Below are positions 1 to 12,900 of a stretch of 64,000 bases of DNA, piece after piece. The DNA comes from Setaria digitata (lineage: Eukaryota; Nematoda; Chromadorea; Rhabditida; Setariidae), in contig RCAB01000351.1 of the NCBI GenBank assembly GCA_003640385.1, positions 1 to 64,000 on the forward strand, given 5' to 3'. Under the pieces are notes generated by a model, which was not told where the DNA came from, made no database searches, and saw nothing but the letters and a program-made list of their open reading frames with translations. Numbering within the stretch: the stretch's first letter is position 1; every line of letters starts with the position of its first letter. A program made the translations under genes and the position numbers.

Positions 1-119
1 TAACAACTAAAGTTTTAGGAAAAAAAAAGTTAAAATTACAATCATATTAAAATATTCAACTTCTCTTTTCTTGTAAAGAAATTTTTAAACAGAAAAATTT
101 ATTAAATAAAATGAACAAC

Positions 120-1236
120 CTTGCTGGATGCTTTTATAAAATATATCAACGTGCTGATCACGGTCTAAACGTGTATGTTCATGCCAGAAGCCAATTACAT
201 GACCTAATTCGTGTACGACAATCCCGAATTTATCGCAATTCTTTCCAATGCTTATCGCTTGTGGTCCATTGCTTTTTCGGCCAACATACGAACAACAGCT
301 GCAAATATTGCACAGCCAGCTGTTTAAATGTGAGAATAAATGATGAATTTATTTCTAATATTTAACTGTTGAGTGGTGGAACAGGTGGCTAATTAAATCG
401 TATTAGCAATGAAAATTTCGTTGATATTTAAGTAAAGGCTGAAATAAGAAAAGCTAAATGATGAAGAAGCATTTGTTTAGCTGATGATTACAAATCATTA
501 AATGATAATAATTGATCAGTGAAATGATATGACTAGAATAAGAGGAATTTAAACGATGTTTAAATGCAACAAATATCATTTTACCCGCATTTATCGATGG
601 TGAAAACGATGTAATTTTGATGTTCCGGCTGACGCGGTATAAACGTGATACACGTGTTATTCTCCCAGTGACGCATAGCCCTCTGAAATAAACGCTTATG
701 TTCACCTGCGGAATGGAACAACTGTTCCGTGACGTTGAGTTACCTGTAAAATTAGCTGATATATCATATGGGATTACACCATCTGGCCACAGTCGTTCTT
801 TGCGTGCTGTTGCGGCCCTAATTCTACGTTGCCTGAAAAGCAATTATCCATAGGAATTTGTAGTTAAATGAAAAATTCAACTTGTTTTTTTAATTTATTA
901 GTTAATTTTGCTGTACCACTAGACTTTCGTTAATTAATTAGGAAAATTCAACATAAACCTAAGACGTGATCTGTTCCGATTCATTTTATCCTTCTGAAAA
1001 TCAGCAGATCCAATAAATGGTACTGTTGATAGCAGTGATGATGCTGATGATAGCACTGATGATGATGGTGATGATAATGATGGTAACGGTGATAGTGATG
1101 ATGTTAGTAATAACCATCGAAAGTAATAATTCTGATAATGGTGATTTTGATGTTGCCATGGAAATCCCGGTGCAATAAAATGCTGCACTGTTGGTGTAAA
1201 AAGGAGAAGAAACAAAATAACTTGAAATGATGGCAT
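120..1236 (-). CDS. dpy-31: DPY-31/NAS-35-like astacin metalloprotease (procollagen C-proteinase), 5' part
   Basis: Secreted zinc metalloprotease of the astacin/BMP1-tolloid family; the DPY-31 type trims collagen C-propeptides during cuticle formation. Exons on the minus strand: 1236-959, 832-744, 705-585, 298-120; all reading phases join. The model starts at an ATG followed by a hydrophobic signal-like stretch ([13 protein letters not shown]); an in-frame ATG at 1293 is the alternative. A Ser/Leu-rich low-complexity pro-region and basic furin-like sites (RSRLRQRR) precede the catalytic domain, which opens with [10 protein letters not shown]. The zinc signature [13 protein letters not shown] lies in exon 4, after [18 protein letters not shown]. 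The chain continues past exon 4 (donor at 119) off the left edge, so Met-turn, EGF, CUB and TSP parts are not seen. The second intron is only 38 nt. Family membership is firm; the DPY-31 assignment rests on remembered sequence, and the first exon is the least certain part. Confidence 0.85.
1015..1120. repeat. GAT-rich imperfect trinucleotide repeat inside first exon of the astacin gene
   Basis: The plus strand reads as degenerate GAT/GGT/AGT triplets. On the coding (minus) strand it gives a Ser/Leu/Pro-rich stretch in the pro-region. It is read through in frame, so repeat length changes in threes would be tolerated. Confidence 0.7.
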
Positions 1237-1299
1237 AATAAAGCTTGGGCCAAGAAATGTTTCAGACTTAGCATACTCAAATTGGCCCATCAATTATCG

Positions 1300-3940
1300 T
1301 CTAATTTCAAAATTAAAGGCTATCGATGAGGAATGATTTGGTTGTGCAAACCAAACGAAACCAATCGAATTGTTGGACAAACAAGAAAATAGCAACGTTG
1401 TGTTAGTTCAGATGATAAGGAGGAGGAAATAAAGAAGGAGATCGAGGAATAAGGTCTAAAAGAAATATGAGCAAATGATGGAAGTTGAACAGGCTGCTGA
1501 TCTTGAGGAAGTTAAATCTTCTCCCAACGAACACTTTGCTCCTCCTTTAAAATTCATTAAGATGAGATAATTGATGGAAGGATAATTAATTAGTGGACGA
1601 GGTGCAGGGAGAAGAAGAAGCTGTGATAAAGTAAATATTATCTCCTTCTTTCATCACCATAATTATTCACTCCTTCTCTCCTCATTTCATCTTCTATTCT
1701 TTTTCCTTTTCTCCCTGTTTTCCCTTATATCCCTTTGACAGTATGATTTCATTATATTTAAGTTTGATTGATTTATAATTTTAAGTTATGATACGTTGTG
1801 ATGTCCATTTCAATTAATGCCTGGTACGTTAATATTAGTTTTTCTCCTATATGGTTATGATTTGAATGAAATTTAGTCAAGCTATCTTTTTCATGGAACA
1901 TTATGATTAAATATAATTCTAAATTCATCAGTGTTTTCAATTATTAAATTAAATATTTTGCTATAAGTGACATGCATAAATGAAAATGTTATGATAATGA
2001 CTTGCAACGAATTCATAAATTTAGATAATTAATTGTTTATCAATTATCACTGCCACTACCACTTCCATATCTAGAATTCAACGGAGTTTATCGTTCTTGT
2101 TCCTCACTTTTTCTTACCCATTCCCCAGCTTTTCAGCATATCGACTTTGTAATTTGCTTTTTGTTTTAAGTTGAAGTGCCCAAACTTTTTCTTTCTAGGA
2201 AAATGAGGGAGTTGACTCTACGAGTAGTCGGGAATTATATTCCGGAATATTAATCGTTTTTTTTTTTAGTTCATTCTTATTAATCTTTTTTTCATCTTTG
2301 TTTTCAAGAATTTGCAATAATACTGGCATGATGATAAATGTCAAAATCAGCATCAAAAATTTTCACTCTAGATATTTTCCGGAGTGAACGATGATAAGAT
2401 TTGTGAAACATGGTGATACAAGGTAAACTTTGTATTTCGTTTAAAACAGGGCTTAAAACAAATTCAACAACTAATTTATTGGTTATCTGGTGGCAAGAAT
2501 TAACTATAATATGGAGCCAAGGGAAAAAAAAAAACCATCCATCGAAAAGTTGTACATTTAGTTAAACTTGGCATTTGGATGCACAAACATGAAATATGAT
2601 ACTTAGTTATTACTTTTCACAAATACGAAACAATATCGAAAAATATTAATATGGGTTGTTGAACTTCCATTTATGTACCGAATTTAGTTTGTTCAGTTTC
2701 AAGCATAATATTATGATAAAATAAAGGAATCGATTTTGGAAACGATATTGTGACACAAAAAAAAAAGCTTGTAAATTGTATCACTTCTTCTAGGTTATTT
2801 CTTTTTATCAGCCTTTTGTTTTGACATATCAAGGATGAAATTATTCTACTAGAATAACATCCAGAGAAGAAATAAAGAAAAAGAAGTATGGAAAAATCAT
2901 TTTCAGGATGTTATTTTAGCAAGTACGGTATATCAGAAGAGAAGGCTAAAAATCTTGGCTCATCAAATAGGAATTACTTGCTTCTCATTTCAAACATGAT
3001 TTAGCAAAATTTTAACACGCAGCTTTTCTTTCCTTTTTTCCTTTCTTGCCTTTTTTTTTTTTTGAAGAAGAAGAAGAAGAAGAAGTCAAGATCATAAGCC
3101 AAGTTATTTGGCCACAATGAACCATTTAACGGCCTAATAAAAAAAAATATATATATATATATATCTTGGAGATTGTTTAATGAGATCAAATCGCCGTGAT
3201 TGCCATTTACTAGCTAGTGAGATCTATTCTATTGTGATTGTAGTTTTGCTGTTTAATGAGATTAATATTGCACAGTATACAAAGATATATGTAGTGTATT
3301 TACACAGTATTGGCATCAAAAAAGAAGGTATCAAACAAGAAAAAAGAAATTGTAAAATGAAAAAAGAAGAAATACTTGTATATAAGATATAATGGTGCTT
3401 TCAAAATTTTGATTCATTGATCATTTCCTTTTTTTTTTTTTCGAAATTCCTTTTAATCTCATTTCAGTACAAAAAGAAACAACATTAAACAAAGTTTTCT
3501 TTCACATAAAAATGTATGAAATATGAATAAAACATATTAACTATTTGCAGAAAACGAAAAAAAAAAGGAATTGACAAACAATGAATAACTGAAATTCGTG
3601 ATGTAAATCTAGCAAAGTAAGCACTATATATATATATATATATATAGTGCTTACTATATATATATATATATAGTGCTTACTTTATATATATATATATAAA
3701 GTAATATATAATATATTTATATATTATATATATATATATAATGCATACTGGAAATGAAGCTAGAAAAGAAAAAGAAACAAAAATAATGATTAAATTGGAG
3801 CAGTGAGTAGAAAATGAATGAAATTATTTACAAAGGGAAAAAAGAAGAAAACATTATGATCATAAATTGTTGAATCGAATTTATAATAAATGCATGTTAT
3901 AATGATCATAATCATATATGGGAAGTAAATATATTAAAAC
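1300..3940. other. Intergenic region between astacin gene and KCC gene
   Basis: Lies upstream of the minus-strand astacin gene and downstream of the KCC stop. I see no exon with convincing coding content on either strand. It holds a GAA run at 3064-3085, a TA run at 3147-3166 and the TA palindrome cluster at 3616-3745. Promoter elements of the astacin gene presumably lie near 1300-2000 but none can be named. Confidence 0.6.
3616..3745. repeat. TA-rich palindrome cluster
   Basis: Positions 3616-3655 form a perfect 40-nt palindrome: AGTAAGCAC, 22 nt of alternating TA, then GTGCTTACT. The arm GTGCTTAC recurs at 3673-3680 after another TA tract. A further TTTATATA.../...TATATAAAG palindrome spans about 3681-3702, and more TA follows. 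It could fold as a cruciform or hairpin. Confidence 0.85.
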
Positions 3941-3945
3941 AATTT

Positions 3946-6900
3946 TTATGAATATATCGTAACTACTTCCGTACCGGTGCCTCTTACTAATAAAATCCTT
4001 TGCAAACCTTCCGTTAACGCTTCAATAAACTCCATATCTGTAAAATGAAACTGCATGTAATTAAAAGTATTAAAGGAATTTTTCGAACTAAAATTTTTCA
4101 AAATCCAGTTTAAAACTTTCCATGTATTTATGCAATTTTCCATTTAGTTATACCAAAATTTTAAATCATCGTATTTGGCTGTTACACAAGTTTTCCTCAA
4201 AAATTATTATATTCAAACAAAAACAGCTTAATTTATCTATCCTAATTAAGATAACTGTTCAGTTTAGGCTAACGATTTTTTGCTTAAGCAATATGCAAAT
4301 ATGCAATATTAATGTATCTCTCTTTTTCTTTTTCCCCTTATGTTTGAATCAAACTTTTTAAGAATTTGAACAGTCTAATTCTGTTACTATCTATTCCTCT
4401 CTTTGCACTATACAAAAAGTGCATCGATAACAGAAAAAAAAAAAATTCCCCTTAGCGTGAAATTTGGAATCATAAAATATTATCAAAAATGACTATAACA
4501 CATGAATTTTACCTGCCTGATATTATTGATCAAAATTTATTACATCAATACATTCCATTTAATATGACTGTTAGTTAGGTGGCAATTATGAAATATTCCA
4601 ATTTTTGAACAAACTTTTTGGGGAAAAATTTAAGCAACTAACAATACTGTCCAGTTCCAAGTTCTGGTGGTCCAGGTAAATTAACGATGACAAGTTGAGC
4701 ATCCGGACTTTTTTCTCGCATCAATTCGTTTAATTTCACCGCGGTATGCATTTTTCTAACATTGAAATTTTTTCGCATCATACCAAAGCATTCATTTTTA
4801 AATTCAATATCACTTGATTTTTCATCAGCAGTTAAAGTTGTCGGTGATAATTCAGCACTTCCCGGTAGATCTTTTGCATCATTTTCATTTAGTGTCTAAA
4901 AAATTCAAATGATTATCGACAGTATTCCTATCATGCATTGATAAGGAAGTTATCAACTCTCGTAGTGTGTATAATCAAAGTACAGCATGACAAAAAGAAA
5001 TATCAATCAGGTTATTTTTAAAAGAAAAAAAAAAAGAAGAAAAATGAAGGAAAAATGCGGAAAATTTCTCTTCAATTTCACTTCCAAGAAAAAATGTTGA
5101 AAATTGAATATTTGCAGGAGAAATTTTGCAAAAAATGAGTTCCGCGAAAGATTAATCCGTTAATTAATGAAACTAGAAGATTTGGAAATGATATCATCAA
5201 GTGTTAGTTAAATATAACAGTACAACATCATCTTCGCAGAAGTGTACACGAGATTGTTCGCTTCTATCGAGTGTCGTAGCTTCTGTTGATTCACCTTCCT
5301 CCATGATCACTTCTACTGGATCAAGATTTTTCTCAGCCTGCAAAATTTACAAACGGGTAAAAAATCCTAAAAATCATGAGTAAAAATGCATTTAGTCATT
5401 CGAAAGATCAATTTATAAATATTTCCGCTTTTTTTTTTTTTGAAAAGAAATTTTAACTTTAAAAAATTCAAGGAAAAATAAAAATGAATTCTTTTCAAAA
5501 AAAAAAAAAAAAAAAAATGGAATAGGATGGAAAAGATAAAAGAAATATGTAATATTAAATAAAACTTCATAATTTTTCAAATTTCATCGTTTTTTATCAT
5601 TTTTTTTCTTACCTTAACATGCAATAATTGGTCTTCTTCACTGATACGAGATAATTTCCTTTCACGTGCCGCTTCAACAACAGCTGATTGAACATCCAAT
5701 TTTCGTTCACCAACTTGCATATCTTTCAACAACCGCACTCTTTCCTCCATTTTCATCGTTCTTTCATAAGTATATTCCGAAATATCCGAATCTGGCTAAA
5801 AAAGAAAAAAAAAAAAGGTAGAAAATTGAAATTGCACAACGAATAAAAAGAAATTAGCAGATATGAAGTGCTTTAAAAGTTTGGTTGAAAAAAAAAAACG
5901 ATTTAAATATAAAGCAGAGGAAATGAATAAAATATTCATATTACAGTAAATCAGCAAAATAAGCCAGTAATCTAATCAGATCACTTAAATGATAATTGCA
6001 CCATTAGTTCAGTAGTAAAATTATTAACGCATGAAATAAATGAATGTGAATGATTGAAAATGAACCAATTCAATAACGAAAACTTGAGCTTCAATTCGTA
6101 AATGATATAAAAATGTTTCCAAATCTTTTTTCATATTGAAAGTATTATCATCCATTTGGGCAATTGTAAACAGCCTCAAACGTGTGTTACGCCAAGTTTT
6201 GCTTTGTTTCAAAAGAAAAGGTAAAAGCATCAGTAAACCGCCATCATGGACAATCCACCAAACATCCAAATAGCCGTGTAACTAAATTTGCAAATTTTAC
6301 TATGGTAATTTACAAGAAAATCATAAATGAACAATAAAATTAGCATAAATAATCAATTTTATTTTAATTTTACCCATGATTTTTTTCGGTTAATTTTTCA
6401 ATTGCTCCATCTAATTTATTTTCCTATCCCTTCCGGAATATGATATCATACTGGGATGAGATCGTGAAAAAGTGAAAAGTTCCGAAATTATGGAATAATT
6501 AAATCATTATTCATACCTTAACCTGTGATGACGGAAATATTTTAACATTTTTTGGAACTAATATTGCACAATCAGCAGCATCAGCAGCACGTAACGTACT
6601 GACGAAACGTTGACAGACAGCAATTTCATGTGATGTTGCCCATTCGTCAGGCCACGCAACAACAACCGTATTATGTCGTAAGCCACCCAAACCGGATGTC
6701 TACAAGAAAATACGATTTGGGAAATCGTGAAATTTTATTAATTAAATTTGATAAAAATTATAGAGTATTTTTAACTAACAAATTTGGGCTATTTAAACTT
6801 ATGATAATAACGCATGAAGAAGTCATTACTGGAAACCATGAAATTTCTTAATTAGATCTTGTACGATATTAGATCGGTCAAATTTAGGACAGTTAAACTT

Positions 6901-9900
6901 ATAATAATTATGCATTAAATTTTATTGGAAAATTTTACAAACCTGAACAAGGCAATAAATCCCTTCGATGATATTATTCACCATTAATATATCATAAAAT
7001 CCATGTATTTTATGCAATTTAATCTGTTGATCCATTTCCTGGAGGATGAGAAAAAAATTCCTTAATGTTCACATGTTTGCATAATATAAAAACTTTTTGT
7101 AAAATTGCAAAAAAATTTGCAAATATTTAACATCACTTATAAAATTGGAAATTTTAAATGATTCAACAAGTAGAAAAGAGAATTCAATTTCATAATTTCA
7201 TTTAAAATTGCCATTTGATAAAAATAAGAACTAACATTTCGTGCTATTTCAACAGCATCAGCATGCTTAATAAAATTACCCTCAATACATTTTGCAATTA
7301 GGGTAAGACCTTTGCCGGCTTTGAGCTGTGAAACAAATGCAAACAAACCGTTTCCGCATTCTTTCGAGTCTGGAGCAATGACAAGTAGCTGAGGCCTCCA
7401 ATTCTCAAAATTTCCATTTTTATTCATTTTTTTTTTTTCAACGCAAAACATTTCAATATTAAGTATTTAATTACTTTATGATCGATTTCCTCTTCTTACT
7501 CATTTTATTATTATCGATTTGTGCCTTTTATTCAATTTATTTATTTATTTCAGAAATTTAGAGGGAAAAGAAGAGAAGAGAAAGAAAAACAAAAAGTTGT
7601 CATTTTCATTTCTTTTTTTTTTTTCTTTTTCTTCTATCCTAATGTTATGGAAAATACTTCGCGAGATTTTTTTTTTTTCAGCAGAGAAAGAAATTAAATT
7701 TAAATTTCTTCATCAAAAAAAAAAAGAAATTTTCTGAAAAAGTTCTGCACACAAACAAGATATTTGATCACACATCGGAAAAGACCTCTTACTTCAATGA
7801 TTTACACGTTTTTTTTTCTTTTGCGTTGAACGTAAAAATGAAAATATTTGAAAAAAGATGTTTGAATTAAATTAAATTATTACTACTTCATTATATTTAG
7901 AAATAAAATCTTGGAAATTAACAGCAAGTATGCATTAAGTAAGCATATATACGATGGCAACAAGCTTAGAATATAGATATATAGACATACCTTCGTATGT
8001 TGAGGACGATTTTCTACATTAAGAAGTGCAAAACGTGCTGCGGAAAGTTTCAAGCCCCGCAATCCGTCGCCCCATTCCTTTTCCGCACCGGCATATTCGA
8101 TATACTACAAAAGAAAAATGATGAAATATGAAATGATACGCTCATATTCATTCATATATTGATAAACAGTAGCAATTTATTATTATTATTATTGTTATAT
8201 TATATTACATTATAGTTATAATAATAATTATTGTTACTATTATTATTATTTAATTATTTATTAATTCGTTTATTTTTTTTTTGAATTAATCATATATAAA
8301 TTTCGATCAGAAATAAAAATCGAAACTATTATACGTGTATATAACAAATAAAAAGTTAAAAAGTTTTACTTCATAGAGGAAAATAATTAATTAATTACTT
8401 TATAAACAGCAACTCCAATAAAAATTGCAACTAGCGCATAATGCCAAGCCGAAATAAACATAACAGCAACACACAGAAATGAGCCAAGCAAAGATAATGA
8501 CCAATGAAAGTAACGAAATAATGGACGCCATCCAGGAGCACGAAGAATACTTTGTAAGGCACATGCTGTGTTAACGCCCAAATAACACATCAGGAAAAAT
8601 CTGAAATTTCAATTAAAAAAAAAAAAAAAAAAACACACACACACAAAAAGACAAAATTTATTTTATATATATTTTGCCAGAAAAATATTCAATTATTAAA
8701 GAAAAATTTCAATCTTCTTTTTATAATTTTTCCTATTAAACAATCAAAATCTTTAAAAATTTGATATGAGTTTAAATTGAGAAGAAGGAAAGTTTATTTG
8801 TTATCCGAAATGATAGACAGTTTCAAGATATTAAGCAGTAGCAATTCTGTTAATAAATTAATTTATCAAATTATTAATAATGTTAAAATTTTACTGTGTG
8901 ATAAGAGCGGTGATATTCTCGATAACCGCAATCAATATGCCACATTCACAGATCAATAAAGTAAGTAAGATTGCGAGAATTGGTTCACCTCTCGAATCCA
9001 TTCGTTGAAATCGTGAAAGAAATGGTATCACATCGTCACTAGCAATTGCTTGAAGAAGTCGTGGTGCACCGGTTAATGATTGCATACCTGCACCAACTGT
9101 TGATAAGAAACAACCTACCTGAAATTCACTTCATATTATAAAGGAAAAATTTTCAGCAGAAATTCAATTTAAAACTTTTTTTTTTTTTCAGTTGATAAAT
9201 GATAATATTAAAGTAGGTGAGAAAACTTGTCATTTTTTTTTTTTTTTTTTGTTCCCTTCCCTCCCATTCTCCCACTCCTTCATCGATAAAATTTCTAATT
9301 TAAATGAATAAATGGAAAGAAAAAGAGTTCAAAGTTTCTAAAATTTGCTAAAATTTTCAAAGAACGAAAAATATCAGGTAAAAAATATCAAATACTTACA
9401 AGAATAACTGTTGGATAGGGTACAGCAAGCTCGGCAATAACTAATTTACTCATTGCTGATTGACCAAATTTGTCACGAATGAACATTTCCGAAACAGATG
9501 ATCCAAATATAATGACACCACTTAAATCTGAAAAGAAAAAAAAAATGGAAAAAAAAAAATAAAAACGAATAGAAAAACAAAAAAACTAAAAGTTCCATTT
9601 TTATTTTTGCATTACCATAAGGATTACCGTAATTGCACTAAATTATTTGCTGTATTTGCCAGTATTACATGCTAGCTCTCTTCCACGATCAATAATAAAT
9701 TAATTACATCTTGAAAAACGGCTCAAAAAATGATTTTTTTTAACTAAAAAAAATTTGGTTTTTTTAAATTTAAGCTGTTTTCTATGACAATTTTGCATTA
9801 ATAGTACTAATTTATTCAAATTACATTTCGTTAATTATTGCTTTAAGGATTAATTAATTATGTCTGAATTAATAAGCGATGTTGAGAGAAAAGAAAAATA

Positions 9901-12900
9901 TATAAACTGAAGAAATGAACTGAGAAAGAAGCGAAGAATTTTGTTATTCATTTTATACCTTTTAGCAATCATTTAAAATTCACTGTGAATTTAACTTTTG
10001 TATCTTTTACAATTAATCAGCTTATTTTCAGAAAAAAAAAACGAAAAAATTGATGCGTACATAAAGAGTTAAAATTTTTGCATTTTCATATTTTTTAGTT
10101 TTAAGAAAATTTCACTTTTGTCCTTTCATCCTTAAAAAAAAAAAAGACCGTTAAACAACGAATGTAATTTGAATAAATTAGTATTATTAATGCAAAATTT
10201 TTATCCTTAAAAAAAAAAGACCGTTAATTGATCAATGATAGATATCATAGCATAGTAGAATGAATTCCGGAAATATTTCAAAGAAACAACGAATGTAATT
10301 TGAATAAATTAGTACTATTAATGCAAAATTAATGCAAATCTCATATTTTTAGGTTTCTTTACAATATTCCCTCACTAAATGAAAATCGCTTGTCTAAAAT
10401 AGTTATCAAATTTCGCTTCATTATTAGATAGAGGAAGCAAAAGAATTTTTTTTTTTTTTTTTTTTAATTTAAAAAGGATAACTTTTTTTCNACTTCATTA
10501 TTAGATAGAGGAAGCAAAAGAATTTTTTTTTTTTTAATTTAAAAAGGATAACTTTTTTTCTTGCAGTACACTCTTCTTTAGCTTTTAAATCAATTTATTT
10601 TTTAAAGAATTATTATTAAGTAACCCACTGACATCATGAAATAAAGTAAAGCAAATAAATAATGTGTCGCTTCTGACAAATTAGTTTTATATTATGCTCC
10701 TTTCATTTTAATTTTAACTTTTTTCTCGAAAAAAAAAAAAAAAAAGAAGGCTAACAGACAACTGTGGTAGTAATTTGTGCACCAAGTGTACCAAGCGGTA
10801 TTGAACGTGAAGCATCCTTCAAATTTCCAGAACGATTTGAACCGGCCATTATACCGGAAAATTTTTACACTTACATTTTAATTCCACATATAAATTAGCA
10901 CATGTTTTCCTTCTAATTCGAGCATTTTATTGCTAATACAAATTTGATTAGTTTTTTTTTTCCCCACATGTAGTATAAAATTTTAATAAAAATTTCGAAT
11001 GTATACCTGTAGCAGATGGAAAAAAGACACCAATTAAAATCATAAATGAAGTTGCTTGATTAATATAAATATAAAACCCATCATCAATTCTTTCATTTGA
11101 CTTTCCATGAACAGATTTTCCCTTAAAAAAAAAAAAAAGAAAAAATATAAATTTTGATTGAAAAAAAGATCTTAAATTATTTTCATTATTTCGTATTCAC
11201 ATAAAATTTCGGCAATTTTTATTTATTGTAATTAATATAACCTTGGTAAGTATGTCACCCGGTTTCATATATTTACTCCATAAATTATCAAAAAATACAC
11301 CACTTGCAATGCCTGGTATAGCTATCTGAAAATTAGATTTCTGCAAATTATTAAGTTATTATCAGTTTTTTTTTTTTTTTTTCTTTTTAACAAGCTTAAA
11401 AGCGGCATGGCGGGATTGTCTACAAGCTTTAGGCAAATCAGAAAAAAAAAAACATTCTTAAAACACTAACTGATATAAAGTAATGAATCCAAATGATTGA
11501 AAATTTCATTAAAAAAAATAATCATAATAAATAAAATAGCTAGATGTTCTAGCTTATTTTTCTTCTGGAAAATTTATATTTATTTATTATCAGAAAGCAC
11601 AGTTTGAAGGATAGATTCTTTTGGTAAGTTATTTCCACACAAAATATCTAAAAAAAAAAAAAAATTATGCCTCGTTTGTTTCTTACCAACTATCTCTGAC
11701 TTAATTTCTTATTTTACTGTATTTATAATCATTTACCCGCCTAATTATTTCTCAAAAATTCTAATCCAAAATGAATTAGCATTTACCTCCTCCCGAATTG
11801 CTGGTCCTTTCTTCCTCCATTTTTGTATCTTAGCCATACGGCCATAATACTCATCACATTTTGTCGAATCATTAACTGTTTTACAAAAAAGTGGTTCCAA
11901 TCCGGTAGCTGTGCAATTAGGCACATACTTATACTGCTCAGCAAAGGAAACTAAATCAACTGGACGATCACCTACCATGCAAAACCTGAAAATAATTTTA
12001 AAAATAAGTGAATTGAATTGAACTACTGATGAACTTTCAAACTGAAAGAATAATTCTGACCAAGCGACTGGATGGATAACTTACTGATCGCGACTAATTG
12101 GACGACTAGTTCAACAATTTGACACCTCAGTGAATGATTGATGATTTTTCTCATTTAATTACTGTTAACATCATTTTACTAATATCTTTAAAGCGTGTTT
12201 AAAAAAAATAAAAACCAGATTAGGTCACAAAATCAAGGAGAAAAATAACTATAAAACAGGGTTATTTATTCATAAATATATATTTTATCCAAAATATATC
12301 AGAAATATATAACGAAATTCAAGAATGATAATGATAATTGCTAATTTCTTAAAATTCTACAAATTTCCCTATATATATATAGTCTCTTCAGTTTCTGGCA
12401 TATAGTTAATTAGGACAAAAAAAAAAAAAAATTCCTCTTCATTTTATGATTTTTGCAATTTATAATATTTGTTCATAAGAAATGCAAAAATACAAATCAA
12501 AGGTTATCCGTAATTCATTAAACTAATGAATATATATATATATATATATATTTTTCATGGCATGAATTTTTAATTTCGAAAAAGTTGCAATTTCATACAT
12601 GCAGAATTGTTCAGTTGTACTTTCCTATTAATTCTGCCCTTTTTTTTTTTTCATTAAAAAAGAGAATCATCTTAATGAAGACAAACAAAAAAAAATTTTC
12701 AAAAGATTAGTTAGTGTGTAAAGCTTATATTTCATTTCATTTGCTTCTTTTTTTTTTTTCTTTTTTTCTGGAAAAATAATTAATTGGAAAGCAAGCGGAT
12801 AAGAAAAATAAGACTATATTATGTATGATTGGTTTAGGAAGAAAAAGAAAAAGCAATTAAAGTGTTAATTGCAAGCTCGGAAAGAATGTCTTAATTAGCC

